A stretch of DNA of 64,000 nucleotides, taken from NCBI RefSeq assembly GCF_009902005.1, contig NZ_WUTT01000001.1, positions 100,762-164,761 on the forward strand. Reading direction: 5' to 3'. The notes under the pieces were generated by a model. It made no database searches and was not told where the DNA came from. It worked only from the letters and a program-made list of their open reading frames with translations. This document shows positions 37,085 to 45,064 of this stretch, piece by piece. The DNA comes from Halomonas alimentaria (GTDB taxonomy: Bacteria > Pseudomonadota > Gammaproteobacteria > Pseudomonadales > Halomonadaceae). The first letter of the stretch is position 1; the number at the start of each line of letters is the position of its first letter. The translations under genes were made by a program, and so were the position numbers.

Positions 37085-37100
37085 ACAGGGAGTGAGAGCC

Positions 37101-37676
37101 ATGCGCCTGAAACGAGAAGAGAGCCTGCTGCTGGTCGTCGATCTGCAGGCAGGGCTGCTGCCGGTCATCGAGCACGGCGACCAGGCGGTGAACGAGGCGG
37201 CCTGGCTGGGCGGCCTGGCCGAGTCCATCGAGGTACCGGTGTGGGTCACCGAGCAGTACCCCGAGGGGCTGGGCGGCAGCGAGCCGCGGCTGCTCGAGGC
37301 GCTGCCAGGGCACCGGCTGTGGCAGAAGTTGACCTTCGACGCCTGCGCCAACCCGGAGTTCGCCGCCACCCTTGCGGAAAGCGGCCGGCGCCAGGTGGTG
37401 CTGTGCGGCAGCGAGGCGCATATCTGCGTGATGCAGACCGGGCTCGGCCTGCTGGCGGCGGGCTACGAGGTCTACTGGCTCACCGAGGCCTGCGCCAGCC
37501 GCCGCGCGGCGGAGGCGCGCCTGGCCCGGGAGCGCATGGTGCAGGCAGGCGCGGTGGCGGTGAGCGCCGACATGGTGGCCTACGAGTGGCTGCACCGCTG
37601 CGACGACGAGCGCTTCAAGCAGGCCCACCGCCGTTTCCTCAAGGCTCGCGCCTCACGGCCGCTGGTGTTTGCATAG
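37101..37676 (+). CDS. Isochorismatase-family cysteine hydrolase
   Basis: A 191-residue cysteine hydrolase of the isochorismatase/nicotinamidase fold, close to the YcaC-like group. Catalytic triad: Asp in LLVVDLQAGLLP (about residue 14), Lys in QKLTFDAC, and Cys in LCGSEAHICVMQT (about residue 112). The cis-peptide region precedes the Cys. The substrate is not known. Start: ATG at 37101 with GGGAG upstream; a GTG at 37092 is in frame but overlaps the SD. Confidence 0.9.
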   Translation: MRLKREESLLLVVDLQAGLLPVIEHGDQAVNEAAWLGGLAESIEVPVWVTEQYPEGLGGSEPRLLEALPGHRLWQKLTFDACANPEFAATLAESGRRQVVLCGSEAHICVMQTGLGLLAAGYEVYWLTEACASRRAAEARLARERMVQAGAVAVSADMVAYEWLHRCDDERFKQAHRRFLKARASRPLVFA

Positions 37677-37723
37677 CCGCAATGCCTTGGAAGGCTTTCG
37701 GCCTCCATTCGCGCAGGATCTGC

Positions 37724-37791
37724 GCTCCCACCGGTAGCGTGGGAGCCCGATTTATCGGCGATGGCGGGAAACAACGACGATCGGGGCTCCC
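37724..37791. repeat. REP-like palindromic element
   Basis: Hairpin GCTCCCAC/GTGGGAGC (37724-37746) is followed by GGGAGCCCGATTTATCGGCG and a return arm ATCGGGGCTCCC (37780-37791). The pattern (GTGGGAGC, a short stem, then GCGATGGCGGG) resembles REP elements of pseudomonads. It lies between convergent genes and may also act as a terminator or mRNA stabiliser. Confidence 0.6.
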
Positions 37792-37799
37792 CTGCCGGC

Positions 37800-38579
37800 T
37801 CAGGCGGCACCCTCGGGGCGGGTGAAGACCAGGGTGTCGCCCTCGCTCATGGCGGCGTTGTAGGCGTAGCCGGCCACGTCGAACTCCTTCAGGCCCTCCG
37901 GGTCGTCCAGGCGTTGGCGGATCATCCATGCCGCCATCAGGCCGCGGGCCTTCTTGGCGTAGAAGCTGATGATCTTGAGCTTGCCGTTCTTCTCGTCCTT
38001 GAACACCGGGGTGACCACCCTCGCCTCGAGCTTCTTGGTATCGACCGCCTTGAAGTACTCGTTGGAGGCGAGGTTGACCAGCACCGGGCTGCCGCTGGCC
38101 GCGACGGCGCGATCGAGTTCGGCGGTGAGGGTCGCCTTCCAGAAGGCGTAGAGGTCCTTGCCCGCCGGGTTCTCGAGCCGGGTGCCCATCTCCAGGCGGT
38201 AGGGCTGGATCAGGTCCAGCGGGCGCAGCAGGCCGTAGAGGCCGGAGAGGATGCGCAGGTGCTCCCGGGCGAAGGCGTTGTCGCCGTCGTCAAAGGTGTC
38301 GGCCTCGAGACCCACGTAGACGTCACCCTGGAAGGCCTGGGCGGCGGGCTTGGCGTTCTGCGGGGTGAAGGGGGTGTGCCACTCGCCGTAGCGGGCGGCG
38401 TTGAGGGCGGCCAGCTTGTCGCTGATGCCCATCAGTTCGCCAAGTTGCTGGGGCGAATAGTCGCGCAGGATCTCGATCAGCTCGCGGCTCTGGTCGAGGA
38501 AGTCCGGCTGGGTGTGCAGGGCCGTGGTGGCCGGGGTCTCGAAGTCCAGCGTCTTGGCGGGCGAGATCACGCTCAGCAT
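37800..38579 (-). CDS. yaaA: YaaA (DUF328/UPF0246) peroxide stress protein
   Basis: A 259-residue protein that starts [14 protein letters not shown], the hallmark of YaaA, a DNA-binding protein that limits intracellular free iron and so oxidative damage. Further family sequences: [24 protein letters not shown] and [23 protein letters not shown]. The start at 38579 is preferred to an upstream ATG because family members begin there. The window also holds dps and yggX with a related role, but they are not linked. Confidence 0.94.
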   Translation of the reverse strand: MLSVISPAKTLDFETPATTALHTQPDFLDQSRELIEILRDYSPQQLGELMGISDKLAALNAARYGEWHTPFTPQNAKPAAQAFQGDVYVGLEADTFDDGDNAFAREHLRILSGLYGLLRPLDLIQPYRLEMGTRLENPAGKDLYAFWKATLTAELDRAVAASGSPVLVNLASNEYFKAVDTKKLEARVVTPVFKDEKNGKLKIISFYAKKARGLMAAWMIRQRLDDPEGLKEFDVAGYAYNAAMSEGDTLVFTRPEGAA

Positions 38580-38676
38580 GGGGCGCTCCTGAATCCGGTG
38601 GGGTCGCGACGAGTATACCAAGGGCGCCCCGCCCGAGGGGCTATCGCGGTGATAGTCGCCAGGCGGAGCGTTGGCC

Positions 38677-39708
38677 TCAGGGGGCGGGGTTGGAGTGGCG
38701 GCGATGCACCTCCTCGATGGCCTCGAGTACCTCGCCGTCGAGGCGCAGGGACTCGCTTGCCAGGTTGCTTTCCAGCTGCGCCATGCTGGTGGCGCCGATG
38801 ATATTGCTGGTCAGGAAGGGGCGCGAGTTGACGAAGGCCAGCGCCATCTGTGCGGGGTCGAGGCCGGCCTCCTGGGCGATCCTCACATACTCGGCGGTGG
38901 CGGCCTGGGCCTGGGGGTTGGTGTATCGCTGGAAGCGCTCGAACAGCGTCAGCCGGGCTCCTTCCGGGCGGGCGCCGTTGAGGTACTTGCCGGAGAGCAT
39001 GCCGAAGGCCAGCGGCGAGTAGGCGAGCAGCCCCACCCGCTCGCGATGGGCGATCTCGGCCAGGCCCACCTCGAAGCTGCGGTTGAGCAGGTTGTAGGGA
39101 TTCTGCACCGAGGCGACCCGGGGCAGGCCCTGGGACTCGGCCAGGTGAAGGGCACGCATCACGCCCCAGGGGGTGTCGTTGGACAGCCCGATGGCGCGCA
39201 CCTTGCCGGCGTCCACCAGCTCCTTGAGTGCGGCCAGGGTCTCCTCCAGCGGAGTGGCGTCCTCCTCCTGGTCATGCACGTAACCGAGCTTGCCGAAGAA
39301 GTTGGCCTTCCGCTCTGGCCAGTGCAGCTGGTAGAGGTCGACGTAGTCGGTCTGCAGGCGCTCAAGGCTCTCGTCGATGGCCTGATGGAGGTGTGCGCGA
39401 GTCAACCGCGGGCCGCCGCGGATATGCTCGAGGCCGGGGCCGGCCGCCTTGGTGGCGATGATCACGTCGTCGCGGCTGCCACGGCGCTTGAGCCAGCTGC
39501 CGATATAGCTCTCGGTGCGGCCCTGGGTCTCCGCTCTGGGTGGCACCGGGTACATCTCGGCGGTGTCGATGAAGTTGATACCGAAGGCAACCGCGCGCTC
39601 GAGCTGCTCGTGGGCCTCGGCCTCGCTGTTCTGTTCGCCAAAGGTCATGGTGCCCAGACAGAGGCGGCTGACCTCGATGCCGGTATCGCCCAGCGGTCGC
39701 GTCTGCAT
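38677..39708 (-). CDS. Aldo/keto reductase (Tas-like)
   Basis: A 343-residue NADP(H)-dependent oxidoreductase with TIM-barrel AKR features: [12 protein letters not shown], catalytic Asp and Tyr in [13 protein letters not shown], Lys in [11 protein letters not shown] and His in [14 protein letters not shown]. The last, with RAETQGRTE, is typical of the Tas/YajO group. NADP binding uses [16 protein letters not shown] near the C-terminus. Substrate unknown. It is 97 nt upstream of yaaA on the same strand. Confidence 0.92.
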   Translation of the reverse strand: MQTRPLGDTGIEVSRLCLGTMTFGEQNSEAEAHEQLERAVAFGINFIDTAEMYPVPPRAETQGRTESYIGSWLKRRGSRDDVIIATKAAGPGLEHIRGGPRLTRAHLHQAIDESLERLQTDYVDLYQLHWPERKANFFGKLGYVHDQEEDATPLEETLAALKELVDAGKVRAIGLSNDTPWGVMRALHLAESQGLPRVASVQNPYNLLNRSFEVGLAEIAHRERVGLLAYSPLAFGMLSGKYLNGARPEGARLTLFERFQRYTNPQAQAATAEYVRIAQEAGLDPAQMALAFVNSRPFLTSNIIGATSMAQLESNLASESLRLDGEVLEAIEEVHRRHSNPAP

Positions 39709-39916
39709 CCTGGCGTCCTCACGGTTCGGGAAATGGAGTCGGCATGGTAGCCAGGCACTGACGGGGCGGCAATGCCCGGGGTTGAGTCCCTGCGGGGGCG
39801 GGCGTATGCTGGCCGCCCGTTATGCCCCGTGGACCGGGGTGGGCCAGATGTCAGACGCCGCGCACAGGGTGGTGCCGGGTGTCTTTTTCTCGCGATACAG
39901 GATTCGGTGGAAGGCC

Positions 39917-40432
39917 ATGACACAGGCATCATCACTGTTCACACGGCTCGAGTACCGCCTGGCGGAGCAGCTCTTCCATACCCGCTGGTTGCCTCGTTCG
40001 CCGCGTACCCAGCGCCTGACCATGCATCTCTTTCAGCGCTGTGCCGACGCCGGCCATCCGGCGGCGCTCTCCACCTATGGGCACATGCTGTTCCACCGCG
40101 GCCTGTCACCCCAGGACAAGGCCCGCGGTGCACGCTATGTGCTCGAGGCGGCCCACGCTGGCGACTCTCGTGCCCAGTACCAGGCCGGGCAGATCTACGA
40201 GAATGGCTGCGCCCTCTATCCGCGCCGTGACGACCACGCCGTGACCTGGTACGCCCGCGCCGGCGAGGCGGGCCATCCGCTGGCTGCCCAGCGCCTGGCG
40301 CGCGCCTATCGTGAGGGCCAGCTGGGTCTGGCGGTGGATGCCGAACGTGCCGCCCACTGGCAGTGCCTGGCCGACCGCGCCGCTGGATTCGGCGAGGCGC
40401 TGGACAGCGTGGAAGACGAGACGCGACACTAG
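39917..40432 (+). CDS. Sel1-like repeat protein
   Basis: A 171-residue protein with Sel1-type TPR units: GHPAALSTYGHMLFH, GDSRAQYQAGQIYENG (residues 88-103) and GHPLAAQRLARAYREGQLG (about 118-136). No signal peptide is seen at this start. Such repeats mediate protein contacts; the partner is unknown. An in-frame ATG at 39848 would add 23 residues; 39917 is preferred for GGAAGG upstream. The downstream exonuclease gene begins 64 nt later on the same strand. Confidence 0.8.
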   Translation: MTQASSLFTRLEYRLAEQLFHTRWLPRSPRTQRLTMHLFQRCADAGHPAALSTYGHMLFHRGLSPQDKARGARYVLEAAHAGDSRAQYQAGQIYENGCALYPRRDDHAVTWYARAGEAGHPLAAQRLARAYREGQLGLAVDAERAAHWQCLADRAAGFGEALDSVEDETRH

Positions 40433-40495
40433 CCTGCGAGGTGCCGCTGCGGCGGCACTCTTCCTTTCGTGGCTGCCTCGAGGACCCTGCCCGCC

Positions 40496-40996
40496 GTGAC
40501 GCTACCGACCCTGCTCGATATCGAGGCGTCCGGATTCGGGCGCGGCAGCTACCCCATCGAGGTGGGGCTGGCTCGCCCCGATGGCAGCAGCTGCGCCTTC
40601 CTGATCCAGCCCCTGGCCGAGTGGACCCACTGGGATCCCAAGGCCGAACTGCTTCACGGCATCAGCCGTGCACGCCTGCAGCGCGAGGGGTATCCGGTGC
40701 GCCAGGTGGCGCAGTGGCTCAATGACGAGCTCGGCGAGCTGAAGATCTGCTACAGCGACAGCTGGGGCTACGACAACACCTGGTTGTCGCTGCTCTTCCA
40801 TCATGCCGGCATGCTGCCGGCCTTCCGCCTGGAGGCGCTGCGCAAGCTGCTCGGCGAGGGGCAGCTGGCGCTATGGAAGCCTACCAAGGAGGCGCTGATC
40901 GAGGAGCTGGGCATCCACCGGCATCGCGCCGGCGAGGATGCCCGGCTGCTGCAGCTCACCTACCAGCGTACTCGCGAACTGGCCGGCGAGGCCTGA
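40496..40996 (+). CDS. DnaQ-like 3'-5' exonuclease family protein
   Basis: A 166-residue protein with a DEDDh exonuclease layout: LLDIEASGFGRGSYPIEVGLA (Asp and Glu of motif I), a middle Asp in SWGYDNTWLSLLF, and HRAGEDARLLQL giving the His and final Asp. RNase H fold. The substrate, DNA or RNA, is not clear. There is no ATG near the start: GTG at 40496 is chosen because GAGGA lies upstream and the frame there begins just before motif I; GTG at 40469 is the alternative. Confidence 0.8.
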   Translation: MTLPTLLDIEASGFGRGSYPIEVGLARPDGSSCAFLIQPLAEWTHWDPKAELLHGISRARLQREGYPVRQVAQWLNDELGELKICYSDSWGYDNTWLSLLFHHAGMLPAFRLEALRKLLGEGQLALWKPTKEALIEELGIHRHRAGEDARLLQLTYQRTRELAGEA

Positions 40997-40997
40997 C

Positions 40998-41546
40998 TCA
41001 GCGCGCCAGGCGAGCTTCCAGCATGTCCAGCAGGTCGAGGGGGGCGCTGGCGTCGAACAGCTCGGCGCGGGTGCGGGCGTTGAGAAAGCCCTGTTCCACG
41101 GTGTTGTCGAGGAAGGCCAGCAGCGGCGCGTAGAAGCCCTCGCTGTCCAGCACGCCGATGGGCTTGTCGTGGAGCCCGAGATAGTGCCAGGTCCAGGCTT
41201 CGAAGAACTCCTCCAGGGTGCCGATCCCCCCGGGCAACATGATGAAGGCGTCGGCATGGGCCGCCATGCTGGCCTTGCGCTCGTGCATGTTGCGCACATG
41301 AATCAGCCGGGTCAGGCCGCGGTGGGCCTGCTCACGCTCCACCAGGTGGTCGGGCATCACCCCGATGACCTCTCCGCCGGCCTCCAGGGCGGCATCGGCC
41401 AGGGCGCCCATCATCCCGATGCGAGCGCCCCCATAGACCAGGGTGTGTCCACGGTGCGCCAGCGCCTCGCCCAGTCGTCGGGCGTCGGCCAGGTACTGCG
41501 GGTCACGGCCCTCCCGTGAGCCCAGAAAGACGCAGAATCTCGACAT
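40998..41546 (-). CDS. LOG family nucleoside-monophosphate phosphoribohydrolase
   Basis: A 182-residue protein with the LOG signature PGGIGTLEEFFEAWTW (about residue 95) and the N-terminal FCVFLGSREG and VYGGARIGMMGALADAAL. LOG enzymes hydrolyse AMP or cytokinin ribotides to free base and ribose 5-phosphate. Start 41546 gives a proper AAGGAG spacing of 6 nt; the ATG at 41552 directly abuts the SD. It converges with the exonuclease gene, with a 1-nt gap. Confidence 0.9.
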   Translation of the reverse strand: MSRFCVFLGSREGRDPQYLADARRLGEALAHRGHTLVYGGARIGMMGALADAALEAGGEVIGVMPDHLVEREQAHRGLTRLIHVRNMHERKASMAAHADAFIMLPGGIGTLEEFFEAWTWHYLGLHDKPIGVLDSEGFYAPLLAFLDNTVEQGFLNARTRAELFDASAPLDLLDMLEARLAR

Positions 41547-41614
41547 GCTCATCTCCTTGGCAAGAACGGTCATCCTGGCGCGCCTGGCGTATCGCCGCAA
41601 CCTGAACCACAACG

Positions 41615-41642
41615 ACGAGGGGCGCCATCAGGCGCCCCTCGT
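41615..41642 (-). terminator. Hairpin terminator after the small membrane protein gene
   Basis: A perfect 12-bp stem ACGAGGGGCGCC/GGCGCCCCTCGT with an ATCA loop, 18 nt after the leftward stop at 41660. Confidence 0.7.
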
Positions 41643-41659
41643 TACCGCGTGGCCCTGTT

Positions 41660-41779
41660 TCAGCGGGCGGCGTCGGCGTCGCGCTTGATGGCCTCGCGCA
41701 GCAGCTTGACGCCGACCACGGAGATGCCAAGCATGCTGATGATCAGGGCGAGGCTGGCAATGACTAAGACGCGCGGCAT
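41660..41779 (-). CDS. Small single-span membrane protein
   Basis: A 39-residue protein MPRVLVIASLALIIS... with one hydrophobic helix (about residues 4-24) and a basic C-terminal end KLLREAIKRDADAAR. No named family is recognised. The case for a real gene is a start codon followed at once by a clean membrane helix, a strong terminator right after the stop, and placement between transcription units. The tnpB element lies 50 nt upstream and may have cut off its promoter. Confidence 0.55.
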   Translation of the reverse strand: MPRVLVIASLALIISMLGISVVGVKLLREAIKRDADAAR

Positions 41780-41829
41780 GCCCCGTACTTCTAATGCGGG
41801 GAAGGATGGCGCGGGCGGCGAAGGCGCTC

Positions 41830-43157
41830 TATAGTACTGGCTATATGAGCAGTAGTATGTGCTATGCAACGCCTCCAAGCTTTCAAATACGAACTGATGC
41901 CCAACGGGGAGCAGGTGCGCAAGATGCGCCAGTTCGCCGGCATGGCACGGTTTGTGTTCAATCGAGGGCTGGCGCTACAGCAAGAACGGTATGCGGCGGG
42001 TGAGAAGAAGCTGGGGTATGCGGCCCTGTGCAAAGAACTTACCGGCTGGCGTAACAGCGATGACACACCGTGGCTTAAGGATGGCCCGATCCACCCCCTC
42101 CAGCAGTCGCTGAAGGATCTGGAGCGCGCCTATGCCAACTTCTTCGCCAAGCGGGCCGATTTCCCGCGCTTCAAGAAGAAGGGGCTCCGCGACAGCTTTC
42201 GCTACCCTGATCCCAAGCAGATCAGGCTCGATCAGGGCAACCGTCGCCTCTATCTGCCCAAGCTGGGTTGGCTACGCTTTCGCAAGAGCCGTGAGGTGCT
42301 GGGGGCGGTCAAGAACGTCACCGTCAGCCAGTCGGCGGGCCGCTGGTTCGTCTCGATCCAGACAGAGCGGGACGTGTCGGTTCCATCGCCTAGCGGCGGC
42401 GCCGTGGGCATCGACATGGGCGTGGCACGATTCGCCACGCTCTCCGATGGCAGCCATCTGGCGCCGCTCAACAGCTTCAGAAAGCACCAGGCGGCGCTGC
42501 GCAAGGCGCAGCAGGCCATGAGTCGCAAGACCAAGTTCAGCAACAACTGGAAGAAAGCCAAGGCCCGCGTCCAGAAGATTCAGGCGCGCATCGCCAATGC
42601 CCGACGCGACTTCCTGCACAAGGCTTCTGCCACGATCAGCCAAAACCACGCGCTCGTGGTGCTGGAAGACCTGCAGGTAGGCAACATGTCGCTCTCGGCC
42701 AGAGGCAGTGTCGAGCAGCCCGGCCGCCACATTCGTCAGAAGTCCGGCCTCAACCGTTCGATCCTCGACCAAGGCTGGTACGAGTTCCGGCGCCAGCTCG
42801 ACTACAAGTTGGCCTGGCGGGGGGCGCATTTGGTCGTCGTGCCACCGCACAACACCAGCCGCACCTGCCCCGAGTGCGGACATGTGGCGGCGGAGAATCG
42901 GCGCAGCCAGGCCCGCTTCGCCTGCGTCGAATGTGGCTATAAGGCCAATGCCGACCTCGTCGGCGCTATCAATGTGTTAAGGGCAGGGCATGCCCGGTTA
43001 GCCTGTGAAGTGAGTGGTGCTGTAAGGCCACCAGCAGCAGGAACCCGCGAAGCGACTCAGGGGCGGCTCAATGCCGCGCCTGAGCGCCGTAGGAATCCCC
43101 TTCCATTCCGCCGTAGGCGGCAGTTTCCTAAGAAGCTGAGGGAGGGGAGGACGTCAA
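41830..43157 (+). mobile_element. tnpB-only IS200/IS605-type element (IS1341-like)
   Basis: A single tnpB gene without tnpA. The left side holds small hairpins TATAG/CTATA (41830-41845) and AGCA/TGCT (41848-41863). The right side holds a CCGCC/GGCGG hairpin and ends GGGGAGGACGTCAA (43144-43157), matching the usual right-end sequence of such elements (GGGGAGGATGTCAA as I recall). Exact tips are inferred. It cannot move without a TnpA in trans. Confidence 0.65.
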
Positions 43158-43192
43158 ATGGGTATCGACGTACATCGAGGGCTCCTTGTTGA
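41864..43192 (+). CDS. tnpB: TnpB RNA-guided endonuclease (OrfB)
   Basis: A 442-residue TnpB, the RNA-guided nuclease ancestral to Cas12. RuvC residues are intact: Asp184 in GIDMGVARF, Glu268 in VLEDL and Asp364 in ANADLVGAIN. The zinc ribbon is CPEC (335-338) and CVEC (354-357). The N-terminal half has the usual helix-turn-helix-like and OB parts (QAFKYELMPNGEQ). Codons after about residue 380 encode a basic tail (RRRRQFPKKLR) that overlaps the right end. The stop falls about 35 nt beyond the inferred element end. It is probably catalytically competent. Confidence 0.92.
   Translation: MQRLQAFKYELMPNGEQVRKMRQFAGMARFVFNRGLALQQERYAAGEKKLGYAALCKELTGWRNSDDTPWLKDGPIHPLQQSLKDLERAYANFFAKRADFPRFKKKGLRDSFRYPDPKQIRLDQGNRRLYLPKLGWLRFRKSREVLGAVKNVTVSQSAGRWFVSIQTERDVSVPSPSGGAVGIDMGVARFATLSDGSHLAPLNSFRKHQAALRKAQQAMSRKTKFSNNWKKAKARVQKIQARIANARRDFLHKASATISQNHALVVLEDLQVGNMSLSARGSVEQPGRHIRQKSGLNRSILDQGWYEFRRQLDYKLAWRGAHLVVVPPHNTSRTCPECGHVAAENRRSQARFACVECGYKANADLVGAINVLRAGHARLACEVSGAVRPPAAGTREATQGRLNAAPERRRNPLPFRRRRQFPKKLREGRTSNGYRRTSRAPC
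42985..43157 (+). ncRNA. Candidate omega (guide) RNA region of the tnpB element
   Basis: In tnpB elements the guide RNA spans the 3' end of tnpB and the right end, with guide sequence taken from the flank. Here the last part of tnpB codes for a low-complexity tail, contains GC hairpins (43108-43120) and ends at the predicted tip. The limits are guesses. The guide would then be the bases after 43157. Confidence 0.35.
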
Positions 43193-43238
43193 GCGTCTTA
43201 TGGTCAGGGGGTAGAGGGTAGGGAGTGCGCTGGGTACA

Positions 43239-43760
43239 TCAGGGCAGGCAGTCGGCCACGCCATACTCGGCGTCCATCCAGCGGCCGATGACGTTGTCGC
43301 CGCACAGGTGGTGGGCGTACTGGGTGTGAAGGCAGCGCACCTGGTCCCAGTTGGCAATGCCGCCGATACCGCGCTCCGTGAGCACGCCATCATAGCCGAG
43401 CCGGATTACCTCAGCCTTTTGTGTCTCGCTCATGTGCCCCCAGCGTGCGGCGACATAGTCGCGGTGGCTGGCGTGGTAGGCGGCGAGCAGCTCGGGCTCT
43501 TCCTGCAGGCGGGCCTCGAGTCGCTTGATGGCGCCGTCGGCCTCGATGCGCGAGATCACCACCTTGAGGAGCTCGGAGCTCAGCCAGTAGAGGGTCGGGA
43601 AGGGCTTGCCATCGACGATCGGCGCCATGCGCAGCACCAGGGGAGTGCCCTCGCCATCGGTGGCGGCCACGGCCTCGATGCCGCGGGGGGCGCGGCCGAG
43701 CTGCTCGGTGATGATCGCCAGCTGGCTGGGGTCTGGTGGGTTATCGGTCTGGATCACCAT
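43239..43760 (-). CDS. DUF501 domain protein
   Basis: A 173-residue protein of the DUF501 family: LGRAPRGIEAVAATDGEGTPLVLRMAP near the N-terminus, LYWLSSELLKVVISRIEADGAIKRLE, and GIGGIANWDQVRCLHTQYAHHL near the C-terminus. Conserved Cys and His residues in the last third suggest a metal or catalytic site, but the function is unknown. Start 43760 lies inside the end of the upstream gene (20-nt overlap), so the two are probably translationally linked. Confidence 0.85.
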   Translation of the reverse strand: MVIQTDNPPDPSQLAIITEQLGRAPRGIEAVAATDGEGTPLVLRMAPIVDGKPFPTLYWLSSELLKVVISRIEADGAIKRLEARLQEEPELLAAYHASHRDYVAARWGHMSETQKAEVIRLGYDGVLTERGIGGIANWDQVRCLHTQYAHHLCGDNVIGRWMDAEYGVADCLP

Positions 43761-44058
43761 CGTCGGGGTCCCGTAGAAACTTGTTGGACTCGCCAACGGC
43801 CAGGAAGAAGGCGCGATTGAGCTGCTCAGGGGTGGGCACGTAGCACCACTCCCGCTCGCAGTATTCCGCGGCCCGCGCCATCAGCACGTCATGGAGTCGA
43901 TTGAACGGCGCATCATAATCGTAGGGGTCGGCGCCGAACAAGCGGATATGGGGATAGTCGGCGAAGCGCTCGATGAAGTAGCGCAGCAGCTGTGCCTCCA
44001 TGGCGCGGTGGCGCTGGGTGTCCTCCGGGTCCAGCCAGAGGGTGTAGCGGATGGCCAT
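43741..44058 (-). CDS. Conserved hypothetical protein upstream of DUF501 gene
   Basis: A 105-residue acidic soluble protein, MAIRYTLWLDPEDTQRHRA. It has a helical first half and a conserved-looking aromatic centre (LFGADPYDYDAPFNRLHD; EREWCYVPTPEQLNRAFF). I do not recognise the family. Start at 44058 has GGAGC upstream. It overlaps DUF501 by 20 nt on the same strand, which suggests joint function. Confidence 0.7.
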   Translation of the reverse strand: MAIRYTLWLDPEDTQRHRAMEAQLLRYFIERFADYPHIRLFGADPYDYDAPFNRLHDVLMARAAEYCEREWCYVPTPEQLNRAFFLAVGESNKFLRDPDDGDPDR

Positions 44059-44129
44059 GGCGGGCTCCTGTGGGTGCATGGCCCGGGCTTGCCCGGTCTC
44101 TCGTGGGACAGCGGCAGCGAGCGGTCGGC

Positions 44130-44600
44130 TCAGTCGCGGACCAGCGTCGCCAGGCGTGCGCCGGTCAGCCGGAGCAGGTCGGACGGGGCCAGGCGGATCT
44201 CGAGGCCGCGGCGTCCGCCGCTGACGTGGATCGCCGCCAGGGCCTCGGCGCTGGCATCCAGGAAGGTGGCCAGGCGGCGCTTCTGGCCCAGCGGGCTGAT
44301 GCCGCCCACCACATAGCCGGTGGCTCGCTGGGCCTCCTCGGCCTCGGCCATCTGCGCCTTGCGGGCGCCGGCGACGCGCGCCAGGGCCTTGAGATCGAGC
44401 TTGCGTGATACCGGCACGATGGCCACTGCCAGGCGGCCGTCGTCGAGCCTGGCCAGCAGCGTCTTGAATACCTCGTCCGGCGACAGGCCCAGTGTCCGGG
44501 CGGCCTCCTCGCCGTAGGCGGGGCTGCGCGGGTCGTGCTCGTATTCGGCCAGGGCGAAGTCGACCCCGGCCTTCTCCAGCTGCTTGACGGCGGGAGTCAT
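44130..44600 (-). CDS. ybaK: Cys-tRNA(Pro)/Cys-tRNA(Cys) deacylase
   Basis: A 156-residue YbaK/EbsC protein that hydrolyses mischarged Cys-tRNA(Pro) in trans to ProRS. Visible: MTPAVKQLEKAGVDFALAEYEHD, FKTLLARLDDGRLAVAIVPVSRKLDLKALA and GYVVGGISPLGQKRRLATFLD, where the GGISP loop and Lys are the active-site region. Its start ATG overlaps the stop of the thioesterase gene by 4 nt, so the two form a coupled pair. Confidence 0.94.
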   Translation of the reverse strand: MTPAVKQLEKAGVDFALAEYEHDPRSPAYGEEAARTLGLSPDEVFKTLLARLDDGRLAVAIVPVSRKLDLKALARVAGARKAQMAEAEEAQRATGYVVGGISPLGQKRRLATFLDASAEALAAIHVSGGRRGLEIRLAPSDLLRLTGARLATLVRD

Positions 44601-45004
44601 GCCTCGGCGGGCTCCTCGTGGAAGTGCGCCTCCAGGGCCTCGCGCAGCTCGCCCTCGATGGGGATGGCCTGCTTGGCCTCGTGGTCGAAGTGCACCATCA
44701 CGGTGTGCCCCAGGTTGGTGAGCTGGCCGCCCTGGCGCGCCTCCTGGCTGACGGTGAAGGAGCTGTTGCCAAGTCGCGAGACGTAGGTGCGGATCTCGAT
44801 CTCCTGGCCATACTGAAGCTCGGCGCGATAGTCGACCTCCATGCGGGCCATGATCAGCCGCCACTTGCGCGGGTCCAGGTCCGGAGTGAACAGCCGGAAG
44901 AGGTCGTTGCGGGCCAGCTCGAACCAGGCCGGCAGCCGGGTATTGTTGACGTGGCCCAGGGCATCGGTGTCGTAGAAGGCGGGCTCGATGGTGCGGGTAA
45001 ACAT
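44597..45004 (-). CDS. Acyl-CoA thioesterase, 4HBT type
   Basis: A 135-residue hotdog protein. FYDTDALGHVNNTRLPAWFELARNDLF contains the catalytic Asp and the HVNN turn of 4-hydroxybenzoyl-CoA thioesterase-like (YbgC/FadM-type) enzymes. The second conserved strand region is EVDYRAELQYGQEIEIRTYV. Substrate unknown. It is coupled to ybaK by an ATGA overlap. AAGGAT precedes the ATG at 45004. Confidence 0.9.
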   Translation of the reverse strand: MFTRTIEPAFYDTDALGHVNNTRLPAWFELARNDLFRLFTPDLDPRKWRLIMARMEVDYRAELQYGQEIEIRTYVSRLGNSSFTVSQEARQGGQLTNLGHTVMVHFDHEAKQAIPIEGELREALEAHFHEEPAEA

Positions 45005-45064
45005 GGGGGAATCCTTGTTGTGGTGTCTCCAGAACGAACAGCTTTGCCCCGAGCAAGCGCTCGG

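Noticed and set aside
43153..43393. Small leftward coding region beside DUF501
   Set aside because: It is another frame of the DUF501 3' end and the tnpB flank with no start signal; composition is Thr/Ser/Pro-rich noise.
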